Positions 34,400 through 46,529 are shown, counted from the first letter of the stretch. The stretch: 64,000 bases of DNA from Tetrapyrgos nigripes (GCA_013368315.1 JAACJM010000087.1:186001-250000), one strand, 5' to 3'. Translations and numbers: made by a program. Notes: generated by a model from the sequence alone, not told the origin.

Positions 34400-35160
34400 T
34401 TATTGGTATATGACTCTGTGCGGATGTTGACACCCAGTTTGTGGTCGTCATCGTTACCCCACACTCCTGCTGCGATTCCGAAATGTGGTCATGAGTTCGG
34501 AGATGGAGATGGTGTGGATCTGGTTAAGACGGTCAGGGATGCTGTGATGGAACGACCCTTACCTGGTTGTAAGTATCTTGTATTTTCTTTCTTTGAGTCG
34601 GCTACGTCTCAGTCTACTGTACTCACTGCGTAATTGGGGCTTCGGGCATGCCTCGGGCATCCTTTTCTCTTTCTTTTTTTTCACTTCTCCAACATTCTGA
34701 CAAACGTTCCCTGCTATTCTATACATTTCTAATGACTCGCCCCCTACATATATAAGTATCTCTGTATCTACTTTGTAATAATCTTTCTTACCTCTCAATA
34801 CACACCTGTATTCGACCTTACATCTGTAAGTCAGCATCATTTGCAATGCGCAAGCTTGCTTATTGTGTTGTTTCTCGGCCTTGACTGACGCCAGGGTGCT
34901 CACCAAGTGCTCGAGACCCTGGTATTTCTCGGTAACGCGAAAGCTTGCCCTGATCAAGTACCTTCCCTCACTACTTGATCATCTTAGAGTCTCCTGAATC
35001 CTAACCGAGCCTGCTGTTCAGGTGAGTTCAGTTTGTTGTCTTTATTTCAGCAACCTCCACTAACATTCCACATATCCATCATATGTATCATTCCAGATCA
35101 CAATCTACTCAACCATAACTGACCACCCTGAGATTGATTGGAATGAATCTGAGCTTTAGC
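34400..35160 (+). pseudogene. Unknown exon pair, first copy, split by an insertion
   Basis: The reading GDGVDLVKTVRD (to 34540) and, after a donor at 35022 and an acceptor at 35097, TIYSTITDHPEIDWNE, corresponds to the second copy at 35480-35806. A TAG at about 35157 ends it early. A 468-base insertion (34545-35012) flanked by GCTG interrupts the first exon. Family not recognised. Confidence 0.45.
34545..35012. mobile_element. 468-bp insertion, LTR-like
   Basis: Compared with the second exon copy, which reads straight through at 35593, these bases are extra, with GCTG on both sides (34541-34544 and 35013-35016). It contains a TATATAAG at about 34749 and begins TG, so a solo LTR is possible, but the right end is not CA and the duplication is only four bases. 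Confidence 0.35.
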
Positions 35161-35409
35161 CTGAGCTAGTATCTTCATAGCCAGTATGTACTTACATGCT
35201 CAATATATGTCTTTTCCCTCACAATCTGTCTGACATGCAAATGAGAAACTGAGGGAAATTATGAGAAAGGTGAGAGGAAATTGCTCCGAAGGCGCCTGAA
35301 GGATGCAGAATTTTCCGAAAAAGTTTCGGCAACTTTCCGAGGAAATGAGCTGTGAACGTTGTAAGCAATTAACTCTTCTGTTGCTCAAATTCTACCCGGA
35401 ATTTTCACT

Positions 35410-35806
35410 AACCAGGTGGCAGTCAGTATATCGAGAGGTAGGACTGGGTGGGCGGCTGTTAGGGCAAAGAAATCTTCATTGGTATCTGACTCTGTGTCGA
35501 CACCCAGTACAACATCGTTACTCCACACTCCTGCTGTACCAATTGCGAAATGTGGACTTGGCCATGGTATGGACCTGGTTAAGGGAGTTAGGGATCCAGT
35601 TCAGGTGAGTTCAATTTTTTATCTTTATCTCACCAAACTCCAGCTAATTTTCCACATATCTATCATATCTATCATTCCAGAACACAATCCACTCAACCAT
35701 AATTGACCACCCCAAGATTAATTGGAATGAATTCGAGCTTTATCCTGAGTTTCTCTGCCCCCCTGCCGATGAGATTGAAAGGGTTAGACACTTGAGCTTT
35801 CTGTGA
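35410..35806 (+). pseudogene. Unknown gene fragment, second exon pair
   Basis: Exon 35416-35605 (ending HGMDLVKGVRDPVQ), an intron of about 75 bases (GTGAGT to TTCCAG), then an exon 35681-35806 reading STIIDHPKINWNEFELYPEF and ending in TGA. Splice signals and reading phase agree. It is the better preserved of two tandem copies. I do not recognise the family; the 5' part is missing or not identifiable, so it may be a fragment. Confidence 0.4.
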
Positions 35807-36183
35807 GTGTTCATTTCTTCTTACTATAGGAGAGTGGTATGTCCAAGCGAGGACATAAGGGGACTTGGTCTAATCCCGGACAAAGAAGTAAGAGAGAAGA
35901 GGGAAACAGTAACGTGATTAAGTTGCGTCTACCGAAAGGTCAAAGATCGGGGATCAATAAGGCTCAGATTAAACACAGAAAGGCTCGGTAGGCAGGCACA
36001 AAGAGTGCAGGTCTTCCTTGAAAGTCCTTTTGATGTAGATTAGCAGAAATTTTATTAGGGTTAACATAACATGGCCAAAAGCTTCGTCGTTTTGTCAGAT
36101 TGTTCAAGTTTGTCTGATATCGAAAGGGGACCAGAAGACAGTGTGCGATTTGCCTGTAAGTTATGGTAAGTAGTAGGCTAGTA

Positions 36184-36460
36184 GTATTCGTTTCGAATCG
36201 GCGTTTAATGCATTTTGAAGAGACTAAGATAGTTCCGAGAAAGATTGATACAATAGTTCATACAAATGGAATAACAGAAGCTCGCCGAGAAAGCTCCTCG
36301 TGGATGTCAATCAAAAGACATAAGGCTACAAATTCATCTTCGGCTCTGAATATCCATCGCGTACTGTAGATTGAACAAGATTTGCGATGCAGATAGTATA
36401 TGCAGGTGGCGAGAAAATTGGGAATAGCACTGCGAGCAACTAAGATTGAGTGCAATGGCG
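36184..36460 (+). repeat. Leader block, unit A
   Basis: Same block as at 28681, 46533 and 60005. In unit A it continues into a block of about 260 bases (36460-36720) that is not in the other units. On the minus strand that block shows an intron-like GTGAGT...TTAG (36477-36430), so a minus-strand gene relic is possible. Confidence 0.6.
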
Positions 36461-36739
36461 AGGGGAGAAAGTGAAAAAAAGTACTCACCTCGCTGGATCC
36501 CACTTCTACCTCAGGACTATCATTTCGTGCGACTTCGTATCCCCCACACCAAAGCCGACATTGTGTGGAAATGGTCAAATGATTTTCTGGCAGTGCATGT
36601 GCTCGAACTGTCCGTCCAATGTCCATCAAGGACGGAGTCCAGTTTGGAAAAGGGATTATGGGTCTTGTTGGTCTTGGGTATTTCTTGCACGCTGTGCATG
36701 GTAGATCTTAATCTTATCAACATAGGTCACCTAGTCTTT

Positions 36740-37030
36740 CGCAAAACATTAAGTTTGATGCTTTGTTGCGCTTCCTATGAAGGCTCATACGACTTTAGAC
36801 ACTTTTCAAAACTTCTCACGCTTTGCCATCAACTACCCCATCGAGCACTAAAGACTAAGCTATACATCGTGCTGGAAGATCTTATCTAGGCGTCCAAACT
36901 GTATTACATCAAGGTCAGCAGGTCTCTTGCAAGACCTTATGATGCACTGTGCTTCATAAACACTCATGTGACTTTAGACACTTTTCAAACTGCTTGCACA
37001 TCAACGAACATTTGAGCTGCAATAAAAGAA
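36740..37030 (+). promoter_or_regulatory. Doubled promoter block of NLR-A
   Basis: Two tandem versions of one block (about 36738-36835 and 36917-37003) share CTTTCGC or CTTGCAAGACC, then CATA, then GACTTTAGACACTTTTCAA. The downstream copy has TCATAAACAC where unit B has TTATAAACAT, a TATA-like element about 80 bases before the ATG. Confidence 0.5.
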
Positions 37031-37034
37031 AGCA

Positions 37035-40000
37035 ATGGAACGAGGTATGTGCTGATGACATGTTAGCAAATCATTTGTTGCTCACTCTTTTTCAGACTGT
37101 CAGAGTATTACGACAGGAGGAAATAGCTTCAATATTCTCAATGTTCACGGGAATCAGTACCAGGCATTCAATACTGACAATAGTCAGACTGTCGACTCCC
37201 ACAATGTCTACAATGATCACAGAGATTTCACCAATGCTACTATTCAAGCAGGTAAGCATGCTCTCTGATCTGACAAAATTGTCTCTGTCCATATTCATGT
37301 TATTTGTAGGAGGAAACATCAATCTAAGTCAGATCATGCGCAATGCCAATGACAGTAAGATTTGCTCAAAGAGTCAATTGAACTTGCAGTCTGAAATATC
37401 TTTCACTTATCTTAAAGGTCCGGCAATTCAGTCATGGATTGACGCTCCTAATCCATCTATCAATTTCAATGCTGCATATGACAAGATGACAAAAGGCACT
37501 GGAGAGTGGCTCCTCAATGATTCCAGATTGATTCAATGGAAGGAAAGTGGAGGGCTACTCTGGCTTCAAGGCAAAGGTAGACTTGACTTAATTTAATGCA
37601 AATCAATGTCCTGATGAAATTATGTTCTAGCTGGGTCTGGAAAGACTTTTCTGCTGTAAGTATTCTGACTTTCAAAAAAGAAATTCTATGAAAATCTATT
37701 AATTTTCAATCCTTTAGTACCAAAGCCATTACCAGTCTTAAGGCTGACAACCATGATGTCCTCTATTTCTATTTTGATATTCGAGATCAGAGCTAAGCCA
37801 AAGCAACCTATAAAGGAATGCTTGCTTCTCTTATGCTGGATATGGGCCTTCAATTCAATCAAGCTCAGTTGATGTATCTTTATGAGACATACAGCTCAGG
37901 AAGGACTCAAATGCCAGCTGATGCTATGAAGTCTACCTTGTTGGATTTTCTCAGGCAGAAGTCTTCATCTATGTTCATCTTTGTAGATGCATTTGATGAA
38001 TGTGACAATCAGGAGCAGCATCCAGTGACAGAATTTATTCAACAGCTACTGGTGCAAGGCTTAAAGGTTCATATTTGTGTCAGCTGCAGATATCCAGCTA
38101 ATCATATTGGGATGAATGCTGGTACTTATGAGATATCTCTCAACCCAGAGGTTGTAGAGGGAGATATAGAGATATATATCCAACAATCTCTTCAATCCAG
38201 GCCATTATTTGTCAATATCAAAGAGGAAGTAACAGAGGCCCTGTTGCATGGTTCTCATGGACAGTAAGTATTATTTTTCTGATTCAATCTGTTTAGTAGC
38301 TAATACTGTAAAGGATTCGATGGGTAGATTGCCAAATTCAATATTTCCACCAGCTAGGGTCAGGGCGAGCCATCAGGAAAGCTCTGAAAAGTCTACCAAA
38401 AACCTTGGAGGAAACTTATGAGCAGGCATTGAATGCTATCAAAAGAGAGCATAAAGACGATGCACAGGCCATATTGAAATGGCTTTTATTCGGATATGAT
38501 GAGTTGACTATGAAAATGCTGCCAGAAATATTTCGGATTGATTTTGAGCAACAAATTTTAGATGATCCTGAGCCCATACAGGGACATGAGTTGTGCAACA
38601 TTATCAGCTCAACATTAGTTGTGGTCCAACAAGTGACTCACTACAGTTATCTGACTCACCGGAACGATCAACAAGAAGATATCCTACAACTAGGACATCC
38701 ATCAGTGAAGGAGTATATTGTTTCAGAAGAAATCAAAGAAAGTTCAGCCAAGCTTTTTCAGATCAATGATCAGCTGGCACATGAATTCATTGCTCAATGT
38801 TGTTTAATCTATCTAGTGGTTTGTGGAAAAGATGGACATATAGACCGGGCACTGTTTCCTTTAGCATCTTATGCTGCAGGGACATGGACAGGACATGTCA
38901 GAAATTTACAACCATTGGGGGATCCAGTCAAGTGTTTAAGTTTACATTTGCTCACAGATACAAATACATCCTGCTTGACATGGATGAACTGGAGACATTC
39001 TTCTGTGAAGACTACTGCAGAGTCTGCTCTGCCATTTTATTATGCCAGCATGGTTAATCTGCCTAATATGATATTGTTAATGATAGAGAATGGGGAAGAT
39101 GTCAATGCTCAGGGCAGTCGATATGGCACTGCACTCCAGGCTGCCTCACACGAAGGCAATGTAGACATAGTCAAGCTTCTGCTTGAGAATGGGGCAGATG
39201 TCAATGCTCAGGGTGGTGAATATGGCAATGCACTCCAGGCTGCTTCTGCCTCATATACACGAAATGTAGACATAGTCAAGCTTCTGCTTGAGAATGGGGC
39301 AGATGTCAATGCTCAGGGTGGAATATATGGCAACGCACTCCAGGCTGCTTCATTGGGAGGAGAAGTAGACATAGTCAAGCTTCTGCTTGAGAATGGGGCA
39401 GATGTCAATGCTCAGGGTGGTGTATTTGGCACTGCACTCCAGACTGCCTCATGTGAAGGCAATGTAGACCTAGTCAAGCTTCTGCTTGAGAATGGGGCAG
39501 ATGTCAATGCTCAGGGTGGAGAATATGACAATGCACTCCAGGCTGCTTCATATAGGGAAGATGTAGACATGGTCAAGCTTCTGCTTGAGAATGGGGCAGA
39601 TGTCAATGCTCAGGGTGGATTATATGGCAATGCACTCCAGGCTGCTTCATATAGAGGACAAGTAGACATAGTCAAGCTTCTGCTTGAGAATGGGGCAGAT
39701 GTCAATGCTCAGGGTGGTGGATATGGTAATGCACTCCAGGCTGCTTCATATAGAGGATATGTAGACATAGTCAAGCTTCTGCTTGAGAATGGGGCAGATG
39801 TCAATGCTCAGGGTGGAGAATATGGCTATGCACTCCAGACTGCCTCATTGACAGGCAATGTAGACATAGTCAAGCTTCTGCTTGAGAATGGGGCAGATGT
39901 CAATGTTCAGGGTGGTAGATATGGCAATGCACTCCAGGCTGCTTCATTTGGAAGAAAAGTAGACATAGTCAAGCTTCTGCTTGAGAATGGGGCAGATGTC

Positions 40001-40432
40001 AATGCTCAGGGTGGTCGATTTGGCAATGCACTCCAGGGTGCTTCATATGGAGGAGAAGTAGGGATAGTCAAGCTTCTGCTTGAGAACAGAGCAAAGGTCA
40101 ATGTCGAAGGAGGCAAATATGGCACTGCTCTCCAAGCTGCTTCCCTTGCACCTATTTTCTGGGATCCTCATTGTGACTATGTCAAATTGGTAGAAATACT
40201 ACTTGATAATGGAGCAGATATTAACTCCCTAGGTGGTCAATATGGTAGTCCCATTCAGGCTGCTGCCATTAAAGGCAAACGCGAAATATATGACCTCTTG
40301 ATACAGAAAGGAGCAACTCCAATTGATCCTATTTTCACTATCTTTCAAGAGGACCCTGAAATTCCCATTCCACTTATGGACAATGAACCAGCAGACCATC
40401 AGATCTACTGCCCACTCTTCTGGAATATGTAG
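37035..40432 (+). pseudogene. NLR-A: NACHT-ankyrin receptor with one nonsense codon
   Basis: Seven exons by GT-AG borders and phase: 37035-37044, 37096-37251, 37310-37354, 37418-37576, 37631-37655, 37718-38263, 38314-40432. They add up to 1020 codons in one frame. The N-terminus is N/Q-rich (SITTGG, NVHGNQYQ). The P-loop GSGKTFLL lies at the exon 5 border and Walker B is FIFVDAFDEC. About 12 ankyrin repeats follow, with the constant part VDIVKLLLENGADVNAQGG. TAA at 37794-37796 (codon 158) replaces the AAG of unit B, so only 157 residues would be made. All other exons stay open, so the stop is recent, or a shorter protein is used. Confidence 0.8.
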
Positions 40433-41056
40433 TTTACTGTAGTATTTTGACTGTAGGTTCATATCTGAAAGGTGATTATATTCTCTGGATGTATGATGGA
40501 ATTGTCTCTTTTAAAAATCTTCAAAATGAAATTTTACTGTGAATTACTTGTTTCTCCTGCACAAATGTTTATAGTGAATACCTGAAATTTCCATAGTCCC
40601 TTATGAAAACGAATATTTTTTATTTATACCTGTGCGTCCTCTGGTGAGCTTTTTTCGGAACTCAGTAAGTACTTTCTGCGAACTATCAAGTACAATATTC
40701 AAGGCTCTGTCAATGTCACCCAATATATATTATATGAGAGCTTTGATCACTGCACTGATTGTGTTTCTAAAGTGTCCTGTGATATGAACTATTGACTTTA
40801 TTATGAGTAATATATATTACCATGATAGTAAGGAGTCCCGGTGCGTATGGCCTATACTATTATGCAGCAATAGTTGTCAACGTTGAGGGCCTTCAGCTTG
40901 CATTTCGGCTACAAGATTGACACCAACAAAATGTCCTCACAATCGCTTCTGAGGTAAGTTGAGGTAGAAATCAATATATATGCCATTGTACCATCTTCAG
41001 AAGTATAATATCCATTACATTTCAGCTCTTTCTCTTCAACTCGCATCTCGGAGAAT
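40433..41056. other. 3' flank of NLR-A
   Basis: Closely matches 50775-51370 after NLR-B. It includes a run GGAATTGTCTCTTTTAAAAATC that probably belongs to the 3' UTR, and an intron-like GTAAGT...TTTCAG at 40951-41025. Confidence 0.5.
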
Positions 41057-41700
41057 GTGGTGATACTTTTCGTGGAACGTTCCTGGACCCACCCGACAGC
41101 GAGAGGACGAGCTCACGCCTTCAATATCTGCAGTAGATGGCAAACCCGCCGTCTGGTCAACCTGCCTACCTACGTGCATACTTCTAAGAATTTCCTTCTA
41201 GACACTACTGTCGATAGTACTGGGGGAACACATATTGAACGCTGTTCAATCAATGGAGGGTACCATCATTTCCAATTCGCCATCACTTGTGGGTTATGGC
41301 CCGTGACTCACCCATGCTTTTCCCTATTCGTTTATCAAGTCTTCCTCCAATTAGTTTGCGAAAGAAGCCTACTAGGTGATAATAGATGTATATTTAAGAG
41401 CTGTTGTTTTGGGGAGCAACTGACAAGTTTGATGAGAGATGAACGAAGAGCGAATTGCTTCTGTTTTCGCTGAAATCCAACCGCCCCAGGTCACCACGAT
41501 AGCATTCTGTAGCATAGATCCCTTGAGTCTGACCTTCAATGATGCCGTTCTTTCTGTGAGGACGCTGACATGAGTGATTGCCAACGCGTTCGAGACTGTT
41601 TATCACAGTTGGCATTTTCACAGTGTAAGAACGAAGGGGCCCGGTAATGATGTCATAACACCTTTGACTCTTCACATTTGTCACTCACACGTTTTCCAAA
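41026..41700. repeat. Shared block between NLR and oxoprolinase, unit A
   Basis: Matches 51363-51477 plus 55804-56290 of unit B, where the copia element is inserted. A 138-codon frame (41057-41473, plus) and minus-strand frames (for example QQNAIVVT / RAVWIFTETEE in unit B) exist. The two units differ by indels in these frames, so none is clearly coding. Here AGATGGCAAACCC at 41137-41149 is the uninterrupted target of the copia element. Confidence 0.5.
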
Positions 41701-44068
41701 GGTTTCCGAAAGTAACAAATGTAAACATGGAAGCTTTCTGATTTCAGCGTGCTTTACACTCTGTTTTTCTCGTCTTCCTGTTTAACTCTGGGGGGATACA
41801 AATGCCCTTACTCTGACGCCTACGGCCTAGGATACAACTACAACCAATTGTCACATTTACTCGTTTTCCTTCAACATGACGATGCCCGTAACAAGTCTAC
41901 CTACACTGATATGTACTATTGTTTCACCTTTCTCTATCTCTTTTCTTCTTCATCGTTTTGATGGTCTGTCCTCCCTTCAACCGACTCTGTAGACAGGATG
42001 ACGTGTTTCGGAGAAGATATCCTCACCTGGTTTACTCTACGCAACTGGGTTAATTTTCAGGGTGACATCCTATGGATACGACTGCTGTTGGATACAGTGA
42101 GTTTAGACCGACGAGGTTATTGCTTTTCCATGTTCTGACGCATTTTACAGTCTTCACCCACCTCTTTGACATCTACTACACCTCGTTCTCGCCCTCATCC
42201 TCATCCTTAACCTGCCCTGGGCCCACTCCCTACCCAGACTTCAACGTTATACCACCTGCTCCCTTCCCATACCTTAACACCAACAATCCCCATGTGCCTC
42301 ATCCTTCCTGCAACGTCGTCCTCACTCCCGCCAAATACGGTATAGAGGGGAGGGTCACATATGAAAGTGTTCGAGGTGTAGGGGGCTGGAGGGGGCCTTT
42401 AAGTCATTGTGGTGGGTGATGGATTTAGGGAGTGGAAGAGGTTGAGTATTCCCCTTCCAGACTACATCCGCCTCTCAACAACCATCGCTACCAACGCCCT
42501 CCTCAAGCCCAAAGGCACCTGTCACTCCTTCTCATTATCCGTGGCTCTCATAAACAACCAATTCCGTCCCAAAATCGTAGCCGAAAGAGTAACGCTGGTT
42601 GCGTATACGAGTGATTCGGCGGCGGAGGAACATTAGGTGGTTTTCGAGGACGGTCCTGGTGAGGATGGGAATGGAAGAATGAAGAAAGGGTATGTGGGTA
42701 AAGGATGAGATGTGGTTGGGTATGCAGAGGGTCCAGGGGAGGTAGTAAGAGATGTGGGTGGGGAGGTGGAGGGCTATTCGGAAGCACGGTGGGTGTTTCT
42801 CTTTTTTTTTCCCTTTGTGTCTTCCCTTCTTTCTCTCTTGTTCCTTCTTTTCTTTCGTTTCCTTCAGTCCTGCGTCTCCTTGCATCGCTTAACACCTTTA
42901 AATCCCAGACCCGCCCGCCATCAAACAATCCCCCCAAACACCTTCACTCCTCAGGCTACCGTTCTTTCGCCGTCATCTTTGCGCACTTCTACACAACCCC
43001 AGGACAAGAGACTCGTTGCGTCTATTGCAAGAGAAGTGGGATTTACACAGGTGGGTACCATTCTGCTTTGTATCCTACCATTCGCTGGTAAAGTGCTTAT
43101 ATAGTTTAACAGGTATCCCAAAGCGCACAGCTGGTCCCCATGACCAAACTCGTCCTTCGAGGCGTCGGCTGTACCGCCGACGCATATCTCAATCCCATCC
43201 TCCATCAATACCTAAACGATCTCCTCTCTGGTTTTGACGCTCATTCATGCAAAGGGTCTCGGTCTTCCACGTCTTCCGCTTCGTCGTCATCGGGATCCAA
43301 GTCAACTGGCAGGGGGGATAAAAGAGAGAAAGAAGGGACGAGAAAACCTCAGGTGGAACTTATGTCCCCAACGGAGGCTTGGTCGACACAGACTGATTTA
43401 GCGGGTTGAAGAGTATACTGAATAGGACTACATACGGGGTTGGGGTTGGGTATGCGTTGATGTGTTACGAGAGAAAAGAGGGGAAGGCGAAGAAGGGAAG
43501 GCGATGCTGGTAATTGGGTTAGTCAAGTCGTCTTTTCTGTATCTTTGTCGGCGTCATGATTCTGACCCATTTCCTCATTCTTTTCATCCTTTCGTCCCTC
43601 CTTTCTTCCTCATCCTCTTCCCTCATCCCCCTTTCCCCGCCTCTCGCCCTCACAGTAACGCAACGTGCACACCACAATGCGCATACGATAATTCTGATGT
43701 AGACACTGGCAGCCTAGACGTAGGAGGCACCTCAACCTATCCCGCTACACAGGAAGACTTGAGTTGGTGTGTGAGATCACGACGGCTGGGTTTACAATAC
43801 AGGTGGGTTTTGGATTCTTGGATTCAGTTTCGGTTTTCGGTTTTCGATTTTCGGTTTATTTTTTTCCTCGCCTGGGGTCACCCACGTACCCCTTGCTCCC
43901 ATTTTGGTCTCATTTGTCAAGTCAGCTTTCCTTCTCTTTCTCTTTCTCGCTCTCATTCTTGTTCCCGTCTTCATTTGATGTTGTGGATATAATGCATTTG
44001 CTGATACTGATGCTGCTTCTTCTGTACTATTAGCTTACATACTATGTACCATCGGGTTGCCTCCTGAA

Positions 44069-45417
44069 CGGGTATCAGAAATCTGCAGACACCCCCTGCA
44101 GACACTCTGATTCTTATCACTACTGACTCATACCTTGTCAAAATCATTGCTCTAGTTAGTTTTTTGTATAGTACACACATTTCTTCTACCTACTATGAAT
44201 AACAAGAATGATGGCCATTCATGCACATACCTAAGTCTCAGACTTGTGACTCTGACACTTTCTGATTTGGAGAGAGGTAGATGATGTCCTAGGTGAATAA
44301 GAGTGTGTCGCAGATTGTCTGAAAGTGGCCAGCCGCGAACCATGATGGTGGTAGAGGAACAAAGCAGAAGTTGATGACATGTGGAATAGCGGGCTGCAAT
44401 TATCTGTGACTAGGGCATTGTTCTCACTTTAGTTGCTTCCTAGATCCCTGCATAAACTCCCTGGGCTTTGCTAGACAGCCTTAGCTTGCCTGTACTCTCC
44501 GCAGATATCACACATTTGCTCAGATACAGTAGAGGGAGCCCGAAAAGTGAGTATGACAACAAGTGTATCACAGGTCTAGCTATGTACACCATACCCTAGA
44601 GACGCTGAAATAATGTTGTTTTGTGCTAAAAATGAAGGCAAAGGTGGGGAAATGAGCGAGCTGCAGCTCTCACAAAATCGAGCCCAAAAACTCGAAAATT
44701 AACCAAAGTGACGCGCGCGCGAACTTTTTCGAAAACGGCAATAACTTGGTATTATTTCTACTACAGGGTCATTAACTGCCACAAGCAAGTGTCTGATGTG
44801 ACTATCTACCTTTACTTAAGGTGTCTGCAAGGTGTCTGCAAGGTGTCTGAAGGGTGTCTGCAGGGTGTCTGCAGGGTGTCTGCATGTGCACAGCCACATG
44901 CAGACACCCTGCAGACACCCTGCAGACACCCTTCCCAAAAATTACAATGAGTACAAATTGTCTTGAAGTTATTATAATGTATTATCTTGTAGAAACATGC
45001 TCAGACATGAGCCAAATACTACCAATTGTTTGATATAATAGGATATTCAAAGATCAGTAGTGAAATGCAGGTAGCAAGCATCTCAAAGCATTATGAGATA
45101 TCTTGAGTGTCCTTGCTTTACAGATTCACATTGATATACACTCATGAGAATGTATAGATACTCTCCTGATATCTTGAATAGAGAAAATCTGTAAGAATGT
45201 TTCAGGAAAAAATCTGTGGCTGTGCTTATACTCCTTTTTTTGAAGATTTTTACACTCTGTGTACAGCTAATACACAACTTTAAAATCATCCTGTAGGTCA
45301 CATATATATATGGTATGGTACATATAGTCCTATACAGTAATCTACAATGCTATGCGAAGGGTGTCTGCAGCCTTGCAGGGTGTCTGCACGGGGTGTCTGC
45401 AGATTTACCTATACCGG
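44069..45417. mobile_element. hAT-like non-autonomous element, 1349 bp
   Basis: Inserted in oxoprolinase copy A; copy B (58470) lacks it. Flanked by CTCCTGAA (44061-44068 and 45418-45425). The ends align as CGGGTATCAGAAATCTGCAG and its inverted partner CCGGTATAGGTAAATCTGCAG, followed on both sides by TGCAGACACCC units. The same unit builds an internal array with a perfect 39-base inverted repeat (44850-44888 and 44895-44933). Subterminal repeats of this kind are transposase binding sites in hAT elements. No transposase is found. Confidence 0.78.
44820..44935. repeat. TGCAGACACCC array with perfect 39-bp hairpin
   Basis: Tandem GGTGTCTGCA units run into their own reverse complement; arms 44850-44888 and 44895-44933 pair perfectly around CACAGC. 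This would extrude as a cruciform or fold in RNA. Confidence 0.85.
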
Positions 45418-46529
45418 CTCCTGAACCCCTGGCGTATCAGATTCCGGTCCTAGCCCAGGTAATACAATCCTCCTCCTTCTCCTGCTTTCCCTCATTCCCC
45501 TTCTCTCCGCTCACCACACTACCCACATCACTCACCCCTCCCTCCCCTTCCCCCCTTCTACCCCCCTTCCCCACCACCAATACTTTTCACATCCCTTTCT
45601 CTTCCTTTTCTTCTGTCCAACATCTAATTCTAATCTCCCCCACAACCCAGAATCCTCGCTCTTCTCATCAACAACAACAACAACAAAAACAAAAACACGA
45701 CTCAGCCCTCGAAATCCCGAATGAACATCAACACTGTAACCGGCCCCGGGGGATCCTGTCTCACATTCGTTAATGGACTGTTTAGAGCGGGGTCTGAGAG
45801 TGCAGGTGCTGGTGCAGAACTGGGACCGAGGTGTTAATTATAGGTGAGTGAGTGTTTATTGTTCTGGGGGGTTGAGATTTTCCTCTTTTCATTGCCTTTT
45901 TGCTTGGTGTGGTCAAGCTTGTCTTCACTCTGCCAGATGTTGTTAAGTAGTACCGGGTTATCTGATACTTTAGACTTCATACTCGGTCCTTACGTTTCAA
46001 GTTTTTTTGCGTTTTCGTTTTCGTTTTCGGTTTCGTACGCGGGATCGTGATAGTCTCTCCCTCGAGTCTATCTTCTCTCTCGTCTTCTCTGTTCTTTTGG
46101 GTTTGGGTTTGGGTTTTATCACTTGGCGCTATTCTCTTTTCTTCTATTCACCTGTTCAGAATTCTGAGACTCGGAAGCTGAGCCGAACCTTTTCTCCCTC
46201 CCCGCTTCCTCCTTCTCTTACCCCCCTCTCACAACCATACCAGTCAACAGGAAAAACGGCCCGCTAAAACGCTATCCTCTCGCATACTGTATACATGGGA
46301 AGACGAAGATTTCAATCTACTTGTGCGAATGGAATGGAAATGGTCTTCCTTGAAAGTCCTTTTGATGTAGATTAGCAGAAATTTGATTAGGATTAACATC
46401 AGATGGCCAAAAGCTTCGTCGTTTTGTCGTTTTGTTCAAGTTTATCTGATATCGAAAGGGTAAGTGGTACCGTGATTGGGACCAGAAGACAGTTTGCGAT
46501 TTGCCTGTAAGATATGGTTAGTAGTAGGC

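Larger units (their letters stand above)
41875..46000 (+). pseudogene. 5-oxoprolinase (ATP-hydrolysing) pseudogene, copy A
   Basis: Translations in shifting frames match the N-terminal hydantoinase-type half of 5-oxoprolinase, the enzyme that opens 5-oxoproline in the glutathione cycle: IRLSTTIATNALL (42450), ERVTLVAYTSDSAAEE (42582), GEVVRDVGGE (42735), FAVIFAHFYT (42967), SIAREVGFTQ (43022), GGLVDTD then FSGL (43375), DVGGTST (43719), EITTAGFTIQ (43771), NINTVTGPGGS (45723), NGLFRAGSESAG (45771). Intact enzymes are about 1300 residues; the C-terminal half is absent. The first splice donor is AT (41909) where copies B and D have GT. TAG at 42634 and TGA at about 42706 are shared with copy B. 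Confidence 0.78.
36011..46341 (+). repeat. Segmental duplication unit A
   Basis: From GGTCTTCCTTGAAAGTCC at about 36011 to the next occurrence at 46342. Holds leader block, doubled promoter block, NLR-A, a shared downstream block and 5-oxoprolinase copy A with a hAT-like insertion. Units B and C repeat the order; B and C are more alike than either is to A. Confidence 0.8.

Noticed and set aside
36258..36629. Minus-strand gene of 123 residues in the unit A leader
   Set aside because: An intron-like border exists, but the frames differ in other units and no domain is recognised; left as an uncertain relic.
39080..40300. Regular 99-bp repeats resembling a CRISPR or satellite array
   Set aside because: The repeats are in frame, encode ankyrin units, and have no spacers; this is a eukaryotic coding repeat.
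42705..43104. Overlapping 128-130 residue plus frames and antisense frames in the oxoprolinase region
   Set aside because: The oxoprolinase motifs appear piecewise in shifting phases; the long frames arise from low-complexity T/C-rich intron sequence.
43462..43992. 176-residue plus frame
   Set aside because: It mixes a piece of oxoprolinase in the wrong phase with intron-like T/C-rich sequence.
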